From an uncultured Clostridia bacterium (lineage in GTDB: Bacteria; Bacillota; Clostridia; Lachnospirales; CAG-274), in NCBI GenBank assembly GCA_947589665.1, contig CANQBJ010000011.1, positions 1-47,829 on the forward strand: a DNA stretch of 47,829 nt, given 5' to 3'. Each line of letters begins with the position of its first letter. The stretch's first letter is position 1. Of the stretch, positions 33,634 to 41,572 are shown piece by piece. Made by a program: the position numbers and the translations under genes. Below the pieces are notes generated by a model. That model did no database searches. It was not told the origin of the DNA and worked only from the letters and a program-made list of their open reading frames with translations.

Positions 33634-33681
33634 AAAAAACCGCTTTTCATTGGGAAATGAACCTTTGAAAAGCGGTTTTTT
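33634..33681 (+). terminator. Intrinsic terminator of the kinase and binding-protein operon
   Basis: A 16-bp stem, left arm 33634-33649 and right arm 33666-33681, built on AAAACCGCTTTTC/GAAAAGCGGTTTT, ends in seven T on the plus strand. The A tract on the other side may let it serve the convergent M13 operon too. Confidence 0.88.
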
Positions 33682-33699
33682 TATGTATTATCATAATAT

Positions 33700-33732
33700 C
33701 TGCAGGAAATGTCGTAGGGCATTTCTTGCAAG
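33700..33732. repeat. Hairpin repeat, copy 1, 3' of an M13 peptidase gene
   Basis: TGCAGGAAATG (33701-33711) pairs with CATTTCTTGCA (33720-33730) apart from one wobble. A related sequence sits at 41524-41558, also just past the stop of an M13 gene. A second stem, TGTCGAT/ATCGACA with a 3-nt loop (33735-33751), follows directly. Confidence 0.65.
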
Positions 33733-33759
33733 TATGTCGATTTTATCGACACTCTAGTA

Positions 33760-36108
33760 TTACCATATATGCACTCTGTCCTCAGGGGCAACGTACATAC
33801 CGTCGCCTTCCTTTATGCCGTAGGTATCGTAGAATATCTGATTATTTTCAAATACTCTGTTTACACGGAGCTTTGCAAAGCTGTGAGTATCGCTTGCGGT
33901 AATGTATGCCAGATAGCTGCGGTTGTTGCTTTCTGCCCAGCAGTGGGCTGCAGATTTGAAAAGAGCGTCATAATCGGGATTTTCAAGATGAGATGCTATT
34001 TCCAGTATACAGCTTACAGCGCCGTTATCTGCAATATTTTCGCCTAAGGTCTGTCTGCCGTTTGACAATATGCCGGGAGCTATTTCCAGACCGTCATAGT
34101 ATGCCGCCATCTTATCACAGAGAGCGTCAAAGGCTGCTCTGTCCTCATCTGTCCACCAGTTTGACATATTTCCCTTTTCGTCAAAGTCTGCTCCGGAATT
34201 ATCAAAGGCGTGTGATATTTCATGAGCTATAACATAGCCTATGCCGCCCAGATTAGCCTCGTAGGACGCGTCATAGTCATAGAAGGGCGCCTGAAGTATT
34301 GCGGCAGGGAATATTATCTGGTTCATGGAAGCCTGATAACCTGCGTTTATCATATAAACAGGCATTTTGCTTATATCGTTTTTGTCCATAGGTGTAAACT
34401 GATCCTCAATATCCTTTTTATGCTTTGACAATGACAGGCTCACATAGTTTTCATAATAACTGTCGCTGTTTATTTCCGCATATTTATAAGGGTCCTTGTA
34501 TACCTCGGGATAGCCTATAAGTATATTCATATTATCGAGCTTGAGCAAAGCCTTTTCCTTTGTCTTATCGCTCATCCAGTCCACGTTTTCAATACGCGTC
34601 TTGTAAACGTCTATTATATCCTTTACCATATTTTCAACATTCTGCTTCTTTTCGGCAGAGAAATATTTGTTGGCATATATTTCGCCTAAATAATCATTAA
34701 ATGTACTCTTTATAGCGGAAAAAGCATTCTGTTCTTCGTTCTTTCTTGCGCCCATGCCGACTGTTTCCATAAAGGTATATTCGGCATCTAAAAGCTCGTC
34801 TGAAAGGGTGCTTCCTAATTTGCTGAGAATTGCAAACTTAGTATATGCCTTAAGGGTATCTATATTGTCATCGGTATACTCAGCTGCTATAGCTTTTATA
34901 TAATCAGGGTAGTAAATAATTATATCGGTGTTTTTCCAGCTTTCGTCATAGCCTGAAGCCGTATATACGGAATCCAGATCGACTCCCGGGAACATTTCCT
35001 TTATATCATCCAGTCTATAAGGATTAAAAAGCTTGTTGATGTCAGTCATATCCTGAACATCGGGGAAAGACTTCATTGTCCTTGACTCAAAGCCTGCTGC
35101 AAGCTCGGTGTCCTTTGCAGCCTCCTCATCGCTCTCACCTATAGCCTTGAAGTAAGTGTTCATAAGCTTTTTGTATGCGTCCATTGTGTTTTGGTCATCA
35201 TACAGAGCTTTTGCTCCAAGCTGTCCTACACTTACATCGAAAGAAAATACCTTTTTTGAATTGTCCTTAACGTCTATATCTGTACCGTAGTACATAAGGG
35301 GCATTATTCCCATTTCTTCTATAAAGGTGTTGTTTATATCAATGATATCCTTAACGCTCTGCGCCTTGTCTATAAGCTCCATATAAGGCATTATAGGCGC
35401 CATTCCCGTTTTAGCCCTGTATTCCTTGTTGACTACACTTCTGTAGAAATCGGCAATTTTCTGCTCCTTTGAACCTTTTTCATAGCTTCCTGCAAGAAGC
35501 TCGTCTCTTATAGCCTTCATCTGTTCCTCTACGGTATCATTAATGGTTTCAAATGCGCCGCCGGCAGTTGTTCTGCCCTCTTTTATTTCAAGAGTATCAA
35601 GGGTATTTTTATTGACGGTCGCCCAGTAGTCGTCCTTCAGGTTCTTGCCCATATAGGTGTATGTACGCGTTATAAGTGTTTCAAGCTGTTCCTTCGTAAT
35701 GGGGTCGTCGGGAGAAAGAGTATTTTCGGAGGTGCCTGCTATTATGCCTGAGGCAAGCACATCGGCTATCTCCTCATCTGCCCAGTCGGGAATATCCGTA
35801 AAGCTTTCTGCAGGATAGCCTGTCCTAAGATTATCTCCTGTGGGAGCGGGAAATTCTCCGAAGGCTCTCTTAAGCATTACAAGAGCCTCTGCGCGTGTAA
35901 GCCTCTGCTCCTCGTGAAGCTGACCGTCCTCGTAGCCCTTTAAAATATCCTCCTTTTCAAGCCCCGGTGTATAGTCGTCTGCCGCCGCCTGCACAAGCAT
36001 ATCCGCAGCCTCGCCCCTTGTAAGGGGAGTGCCTGCCGCCTGTACGCTGACTGAGCCGAAAAGCATTGTTGCGACGGATAGAGCCGCAATAATTCGTCTT
36101 AGTTTCAT
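33760..36108 (-). CDS. SLH-anchored M13 (neprilysin-type) metallopeptidase, paralogue 1
   Basis: 782 residues. A signal peptide is followed by two SLH-type modules (about 28-145; TPLTRGEAADMLVQAAADDY, then SFTDIPDWADEEIADVLASG), then a complete M13 peptidase domain. Zinc ligands are visible: HEISH at 629-633 and E690 in ENIADNGA, with D694 behind it. The C-terminal APEDRVHIW is the family ending. M13 enzymes are zinc endopeptidases that cut oligopeptides. Surface retention suggests processing of external or host- or diet-derived peptides. AAGGAGG lies 7 nt before the ATG. It starts 35 bp after paralogue 2 and is probably co-transcribed with it. Confidence 0.93.
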   Translation of the reverse strand: MKLRRIIAALSVATMLFGSVSVQAAGTPLTRGEAADMLVQAAADDYTPGLEKEDILKGYEDGQLHEEQRLTRAEALVMLKRAFGEFPAPTGDNLRTGYPAESFTDIPDWADEEIADVLASGIIAGTSENTLSPDDPITKEQLETLITRTYTYMGKNLKDDYWATVNKNTLDTLEIKEGRTTAGGAFETINDTVEEQMKAIRDELLAGSYEKGSKEQKIADFYRSVVNKEYRAKTGMAPIMPYMELIDKAQSVKDIIDINNTFIEEMGIMPLMYYGTDIDVKDNSKKVFSFDVSVGQLGAKALYDDQNTMDAYKKLMNTYFKAIGESDEEAAKDTELAAGFESRTMKSFPDVQDMTDINKLFNPYRLDDIKEMFPGVDLDSVYTASGYDESWKNTDIIIYYPDYIKAIAAEYTDDNIDTLKAYTKFAILSKLGSTLSDELLDAEYTFMETVGMGARKNEEQNAFSAIKSTFNDYLGEIYANKYFSAEKKQNVENMVKDIIDVYKTRIENVDWMSDKTKEKALLKLDNMNILIGYPEVYKDPYKYAEINSDSYYENYVSLSLSKHKKDIEDQFTPMDKNDISKMPVYMINAGYQASMNQIIFPAAILQAPFYDYDASYEANLGGIGYVIAHEISHAFDNSGADFDEKGNMSNWWTDEDRAAFDALCDKMAAYYDGLEIAPGILSNGRQTLGENIADNGAVSCILEIASHLENPDYDALFKSAAHCWAESNNRSYLAYITASDTHSFAKLRVNRVFENNQIFYDTYGIKEGDGMYVAPEDRVHIW

Positions 36109-36143
36109 AATTTAACCTCCTTAATATTGAATACGGTCATACA

Positions 36144-38495
36144 TTACCATATCTTAACACGGTCCTCGGGAGAAACGTACATACCGTCGCCCTCCTTTAT
36201 ATCGTAGGTATCGTAGAATATCTGATTATTCTGGAATACTCTGTTTACACGGAGCTTTGCACAGCTGTGGACATCGATTGCATTGATATATGCCAGATAG
36301 CTGCGGCTGTTGCTTTCTGCCCAGCACAGAGCCGCAGACCTGAAAAGCGCGTCATAGTCGGGGTCCTCAAGATGAGATGCTATTTCCAGTATACAGCTTA
36401 CAGCGCCGTTATCGGCAATATTTTCGCTTAAGGTTTGCTCGCCGTTTGACAATATGCCGGGAGCTACCTCCAGACCGTTATAGTATTCTATCATATTATC
36501 GCAGAGAGCGTCAAAGGCTGCCCTGTCCTCGTCTGTCCACCAGTTTGAAACATTTCCCTTTTCGTCATAGTCTGCGCCGGAATTGTCAAAGGCGTGAGAT
36601 ATTTCGTGAGCTATAACATAGCCTGTGCCGCCCAGATTGGTTTCATAGGATGCGTCATAGTCATAGAAGGGCGCCTGAAGTATTGCGGCAGGGAATATTA
36701 TTTCATTCCTTGAAGGACTATAGCAAGCGTTTATAATATAAACAGGCATTTCCGTCATATCGTTTTCGTCTATAGGCGTGAACTGATCCTCAATTTCCTT
36801 TTTATGCTTTGATACCTGGAGGCTCACATAGTTTTCATAATAACTGTCGCTGTTTATTTCCGCGTATTCATAGGGGTCCTTGTATACCTCAGGATAGCCT
36901 ATAAGTACCTTCATTTCATTGAGCTTGAGCAAAGCCTTTTCCTTTGTATTGTCGCTCATCCAGTCTGCATTTTCAATACGCGTCTTGTAAACGCTTATTA
37001 TATCCTTTACCATATTTTCAACATTCTGTTTCTTTTCGGCAGAGAAATATTTATTGGCATATATTTCGCCTAAGTAATCATAATACACATTTTCTATAGC
37101 GGAAAGAGCATGCTGTTCTTCGTTCTTTCTTGCGCCCATGCCGGATTCTTCAAGAAATGTATATCTGGCGTCTAAGAGCTCGTCTGAAAGGGCGTGTCCT
37201 ACTTTGTAGAGAACTGCAAATTTAGTATATGCCTTAAGGGTATCTATATTGTCGTCGGTAAACTCTGCCCCTATAGCCTTTATATAATCAGGGTAGTAAA
37301 TAAGTATATCGGTGTTTTTCCAGCTTTCGTCATAGCCTGATGCCGTATATACGGGATCAATATCAACTCCGGTAAACATTTTCTTTATATCATCTAATTT
37401 ATACAAATTGTATGTCTTGTTGATATCATACAGCTCCTGAGCATCGGGGTAATGCTTCATTGTCCTTGCTTCATAGCCTGCTGCAAGCTCCGTGTCCCTT
37501 GCAGCCTCTTCATCGGTTTCGCCTATAGCCTTGAAACAAGCGTTCATATACTTTTTGTATGCGTCCATTGTGTTTTGGTCATCATACAGAGCGTTTGATT
37601 CAAGATATCCTATATTTACATCAAAAGCAAGCACATTTTTTGAATTGTCATAGGCATCTACATCTGTAGCGTAGAACATAAGGGGCGTTATTCCCAATTC
37701 TTCTATAAAGGTGCCGTTTATTTTTATAATATCTTCAGCGCTCTGCGCCTTGTCTATAAGCTCCATATAAGGCATTATAGGCGCCATTCCCGTTTTTGCC
37801 CTGTATTCCTTGTTGACTACACTTCTGTAGTAGTCGGCAATTTTTTGCTCCTTTGAACCCTTTTCGTAGCTTCCTGCAAGAAGCTCGTCTCTTATGGCCT
37901 TCATCTGTTCCTCTACGGTATCCGAAATGGTTTCAAATGCGCCGCCGGCAGATGTTCTGCCCTCTTTTATTTCAAGAGTATCAAGGGTGCTTTTATTGAC
38001 GGTTGCCCAGTAGTCGTCCTTTAGGTTCTTGCCCATATAGGTATATGTACGTGTTATAAGTGTTTCAAGCTGTTCCTTCGTAATGGGGTCGTTTGGTGAA
38101 AGAGTATTTTCGGAGGTGCCTGCTATTATGCCCGAAGCAAGCACATCGGCTATTTCCTCATCCGCCCAGTCGGGAATATCCGTAAAGTTTTCAGCGGGAT
38201 AGCCCGTTCTCAGATTGTCTCCCGTAGGAGCGGGGAATTCTCCGAAGGCTCTCTTAAGCATTACAAGTGCCTCTGCACGGGTAACGCCTTGATCCTCGTG
38301 AAGCTGTCCGTCCTCGTAGCCCTTTAAAATATCCTCCTTTTCAAGCCCCGGTGTATAGTCGTCTGCCGCTGCCTGCACAAGCATATCCGCAGCCTCGCCC
38401 CTTGTGATGGGAGTTTTGTCGGCAGCATATGCGCCTACAGAGGGTATAAGCATTACAAGGGCTGTTATTATTGCTAAAGGTTTTTTTAATTTCAT
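36144..38495 (-). CDS. SLH-anchored M13 metallopeptidase, paralogue 2
   Basis: 783 residues, closely related along its whole length to paralogue 1: the SLH part is almost identical, while the middle of the peptidase domain is more diverged. The HEISH motif is at 630-634, with E691 and D695 of the second zinc motif, and the C-terminus is SPEDRVKIW. The active site is intact. AAGGAGG precedes the ATG, and the stop of the 894-residue unknown gene is 59 bp upstream with no convincing promoter between, suggesting one transcript. The more diverged surfaces away from the zinc site suggest different peptide preferences. Confidence 0.93.
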   Translation of the reverse strand: MKLKKPLAIITALVMLIPSVGAYAADKTPITRGEAADMLVQAAADDYTPGLEKEDILKGYEDGQLHEDQGVTRAEALVMLKRAFGEFPAPTGDNLRTGYPAENFTDIPDWADEEIADVLASGIIAGTSENTLSPNDPITKEQLETLITRTYTYMGKNLKDDYWATVNKSTLDTLEIKEGRTSAGGAFETISDTVEEQMKAIRDELLAGSYEKGSKEQKIADYYRSVVNKEYRAKTGMAPIMPYMELIDKAQSAEDIIKINGTFIEELGITPLMFYATDVDAYDNSKNVLAFDVNIGYLESNALYDDQNTMDAYKKYMNACFKAIGETDEEAARDTELAAGYEARTMKHYPDAQELYDINKTYNLYKLDDIKKMFTGVDIDPVYTASGYDESWKNTDILIYYPDYIKAIGAEFTDDNIDTLKAYTKFAVLYKVGHALSDELLDARYTFLEESGMGARKNEEQHALSAIENVYYDYLGEIYANKYFSAEKKQNVENMVKDIISVYKTRIENADWMSDNTKEKALLKLNEMKVLIGYPEVYKDPYEYAEINSDSYYENYVSLQVSKHKKEIEDQFTPIDENDMTEMPVYIINACYSPSRNEIIFPAAILQAPFYDYDASYETNLGGTGYVIAHEISHAFDNSGADYDEKGNVSNWWTDEDRAAFDALCDNMIEYYNGLEVAPGILSNGEQTLSENIADNGAVSCILEIASHLEDPDYDALFRSAALCWAESNSRSYLAYINAIDVHSCAKLRVNRVFQNNQIFYDTYDIKEGDGMYVSPEDRVKIW

Positions 38496-38554
38496 ATTGC
38501 ATCCTCCTTATTTAATATATAAATTTATAAATTACATTATGTATGCCGTAAAAA

Positions 38555-41239
38555 TCAGTGTACGGCAATACCGTTGTTCTGAGCGGTGTGCTGATTTGTC
38601 GGCTGCGGATGTGTAAGTGTGTTTTCAGCTATGTTGGTGTGAGTGTGTCCGCTTTGGTGTACAGCCTGATCAAGACTTATCGCTACTCTCGTTGGCTCCT
38701 CGCCCATCTCTGTCCTGACCATAGACCTTCTGGCTCTTTCAACGGCTTCGTTGTACTTTGAAAACCTGCTGTACTGCTGGGAATCGTTTATATACCTGTT
38801 TTCGGCAGCTACATACTTGTCGTATTCCTTTTTGTTTTCCTCTGCTGCGGCTCTCATGAAAAATGCCTTTACGCCTGAGAACAGTTCAACGGGCTTAGGT
38901 CTTACGGGCTTTTCCATATCAAGCCTTACGCTTTCTATATTGCCGTATTTATTTTTGAATAGAATGGGGGTATACTCGCTATCGGAATGCATATTCCTGT
39001 TCATCGTTTCGCTCAGGAGCCTTCCCATAGCCTCCATATTTTCCTTTGTGCTGAGCTCTGCATTTACGGGACAAAGCTCCGCAAGGGTCCTGTCGCCTAT
39101 GTACACATTCTTTGCAGCCTCGGTAAGCTCATTGTTGTCGCTGAAGTTCCTGCCTATAAGCTGGGGCAGTACTCTGTCCTTAGGGCTTTTGCCGAATATA
39201 TCCTCTGCCGCTTTGGCGCTTAAATGCCTGCCGGGGAGCTTTATGCCGTTTTCTCTGAGCATATTTTCGCAGTTATTAAGCTCGCTGTCATCGGCAAGAC
39301 AGTTGTGAAGCTTGGCATAAGCGTTTGAGACTTCAGTGTTTTTCTTATTCATTTCAAATTTCTCAACTGCTTTTTCGTAGTCCTCCTGAGAATTGAAGCT
39401 TCTTGCCATAGGCATATTGAGCGTTACATTGGCAGAGCATATTGTATTCCTTCCGGTTTTGACGCATATCATATCGGTACCGTCATTGTTAAGCATTATA
39501 TTTGCCAGCTTTCTTTCCGCCAGAGCTATGTCTTCTATGATATTGTTTTCATTGAGATGAAAGCGGTCTGCCATTGTAACACCGTTTATCATTACATTGT
39601 TCACGGCATTCATAAGCATTTTTTTATCCTCGTTCGTTGCCAGCATAGGGTCTCTTTCCGTATACAGACAGCCTGTAAGCTCATAGAGAAGGCCTTTTTG
39701 CATACCGTAGCAATCCTTTAATTTGTTTCCTCCGAGATTTGTGTATTTTCCTCTTGCAAATTTCTGAAGATTATCATTATCAATGGGCAGCATAATATCA
39801 AAGCTATCATCTTTAATAACTGCTTTATAGGCGCCTGCACCCTCTTCAATATTATGGGCTATAGGGTCCTTGGGAGGATTCTGAGCGATCTTTATGGCAT
39901 TTCGCTCTATTCTTCCAAATTCCTTTTTATGCTCAGGCTTTTCAAATTCCTTTACACATTCGTTTTCAAGACCGTTCCTGTATTTTTCGGCCTCGTCGCC
40001 GCTCAAATAGAATGTGCCTATACGCCCCACCTGATTCATAAGTCTTTTTTCGCACTCTCCCTCCATACAGCCTATGGGAGCTTCGAGAATTGCTTTTATG
40101 TTCTGTATATCGATTACTGCCTGGGTCTTTATAGCATTTGCCAGATTAGGGTTAGCATCGCACGCTGCATTTATAGGACTGTTGTCCGAATATAGGTCTG
40201 ATTTAATGTAATCCAGCCTGAATTTGTATATAATGTCGTCTAAATAAAGAGGGCTTGCGACCTTTGCCATAACGTGGTTCAGATTGCCTACATGACTGAA
40301 CTGCTGGAACAGATCGTTCAGAAAATTCACCTTATTACTTGTCATAAGAGTTCCATGCATATCGTCAAGGTTATTTATGTCGTGATAACCTACCTTTTGC
40401 TGTAAAAATGTGTTTGTCATCTTCAAAACAACGGGATATGCTACATTGTTGAATTTTTCGGCATTATTGCCGTTTTTATCCGCTGAGAAAATATCGAAAA
40501 ATTCACGTCCGCTTTTTTCCTTGAATTTTTTCATATCCTCGGAATTATCATCAAAAAGCTGCTCATATGTCAGGGTTTTTCCGGAGCCTTCGGGATATTC
40601 CTTTGTCATCATATATGCATATACAAGGTTCTCGGGGGTCCTGGTTATTATAAAATTGGGGATCAGATGATCGAATTGACCTGCTGCGTTACTTGTAAGA
40701 TCTGAATAACTCATTTGCGCAGGGTCCTTTTGGGAATCCTTAAGAGTGCCGTCCTCATTGTAAAAGAGCCTGTCAAAGAAAATATGGGCGTTCTCATTAC
40801 GTTTGCTGTCCAGTTCATTCTGACAGTCTGAAACCGCTTCATTCCTCTTTCTCCTGTAGCCTGCAATATACCTCCTTGCAATATCTGTTTTTCTATTGTA
40901 TTTTTCTCTGTCCGAAATCGGAATAATATCCTCCGAATCGTCTATGTCGGGTATTACGGCTTTCGGCTCTGCAAAAATGGAATTCTTTTTCATTATTGTC
41001 ACGAAGGAATTATTTTCTACATTCAATGCGTTTCTTACAGCTCTTGCATAGGCGGAAATATCGTACTGCTCCTCCTCGCTCAGAGTGTCCGTAAGGTTTT
41101 TGCCGTCTATGTATATGCTGTCAAGAGCCGAGCGCAGCTTATCTCCGCTCAGGTCATCAACACCTGTGACGCTTTTAAGAAATTCCGTATCGTTTAAGTT
41201 TTCCTTTACGCTTATTATCCTATCTCGCAAATCTAACAT
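38555..41239 (-). CDS. Unrecognised 894-residue protein between M13 paralogues
   Basis: I do not recognise any family. The protein has no signal peptide, lipobox or membrane segment, so it is cytoplasmic or leaves by a non-classical route. It is hydrophilic and mostly helical in character, Asn/Lys/Glu-rich, with scattered cysteines. The last 60 residues are a charged helix (AENRYINDSQQYSRFSKYNE) followed by a tail rich in His, Thr and Asn (HQSGHTHTNIAEN, THPQPTNQHTAQ). GGAGG at 7 nt supports the ATG at 41239. It appears to head the transcript that continues into M13 paralogues 2 and 1, and codon use looks like that of its neighbours. A structural, toxin-like or phage-derived origin cannot be judged from sequence alone. 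Confidence 0.75.
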   Translation of the reverse strand: MLDLRDRIISVKENLNDTEFLKSVTGVDDLSGDKLRSALDSIYIDGKNLTDTLSEEEQYDISAYARAVRNALNVENNSFVTIMKKNSIFAEPKAVIPDIDDSEDIIPISDREKYNRKTDIARRYIAGYRRKRNEAVSDCQNELDSKRNENAHIFFDRLFYNEDGTLKDSQKDPAQMSYSDLTSNAAGQFDHLIPNFIITRTPENLVYAYMMTKEYPEGSGKTLTYEQLFDDNSEDMKKFKEKSGREFFDIFSADKNGNNAEKFNNVAYPVVLKMTNTFLQQKVGYHDINNLDDMHGTLMTSNKVNFLNDLFQQFSHVGNLNHVMAKVASPLYLDDIIYKFRLDYIKSDLYSDNSPINAACDANPNLANAIKTQAVIDIQNIKAILEAPIGCMEGECEKRLMNQVGRIGTFYLSGDEAEKYRNGLENECVKEFEKPEHKKEFGRIERNAIKIAQNPPKDPIAHNIEEGAGAYKAVIKDDSFDIMLPIDNDNLQKFARGKYTNLGGNKLKDCYGMQKGLLYELTGCLYTERDPMLATNEDKKMLMNAVNNVMINGVTMADRFHLNENNIIEDIALAERKLANIMLNNDGTDMICVKTGRNTICSANVTLNMPMARSFNSQEDYEKAVEKFEMNKKNTEVSNAYAKLHNCLADDSELNNCENMLRENGIKLPGRHLSAKAAEDIFGKSPKDRVLPQLIGRNFSDNNELTEAAKNVYIGDRTLAELCPVNAELSTKENMEAMGRLLSETMNRNMHSDSEYTPILFKNKYGNIESVRLDMEKPVRPKPVELFSGVKAFFMRAAAEENKKEYDKYVAAENRYINDSQQYSRFSKYNEAVERARRSMVRTEMGEEPTRVAISLDQAVHQSGHTHTNIAENTLTHPQPTNQHTAQNNGIAVH

Positions 41240-41572
41240 ATTTGTGCCTCCATATATTATTCAATATAAATTCCATTATAATAAGTATAGCATATTCCGA
41301 GCCTTTTTTCTCAGTAGTTTATGCCTTTTTTTTAACAGTTTGCGTCATTTAAAGTAGGATATGTATGCTCTGCAATAAATTATGCGGCAAAATAAAAGGA
41401 GCATTGGGAGGTTTATATAGATAAAAATATATTCCCAAACAAACAAAGCTGCCGCATTATGCCATTTTGCACAGGTCATAACATGGCAGCAATATTGATC
41501 AGCGTGCAGATAAGACCCACACGCCTGCAGGAAGATGTCTTGCGGCATTTCCTGCAGGCTTTCGGGTATACA
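41240..41572. other. 333-bp intergenic stretch without a credible gene
   Basis: It holds the start region of the 894-residue gene, with minus-strand TATAAT (41275-41280) and TATACT (41284-41289) boxes but no clear -35. It also contains long-range arms TGCGGCA (about 41382) and TGCCGCA (about 41451), and near its right end the hairpin repeat listed separately. A 67-codon frame on the minus strand has no ribosome binding site and no recognisable protein features. I see no RNA gene. Confidence 0.5.
41524..41558. repeat. Hairpin repeat, copy 2, 3' of an M13 peptidase gene
   Basis: CCTGCAGGAA (41524-41533) and TTCCTGCAGG (41549-41558) form a perfect 10-bp stem. The inner sequence resembles the copy at 33700-33732. 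It begins 15 bp past the stop of M13 paralogue 3. It lacks a T-run, so it is not a standard terminator. Confidence 0.65.

Noticed and set aside
41345..41548. 67-codon frame on the minus strand in the gap before M13 paralogue 3
   Set aside because: No ribosome binding site and no family resemblance; the composition looks like translated intergenic DNA with hairpins.
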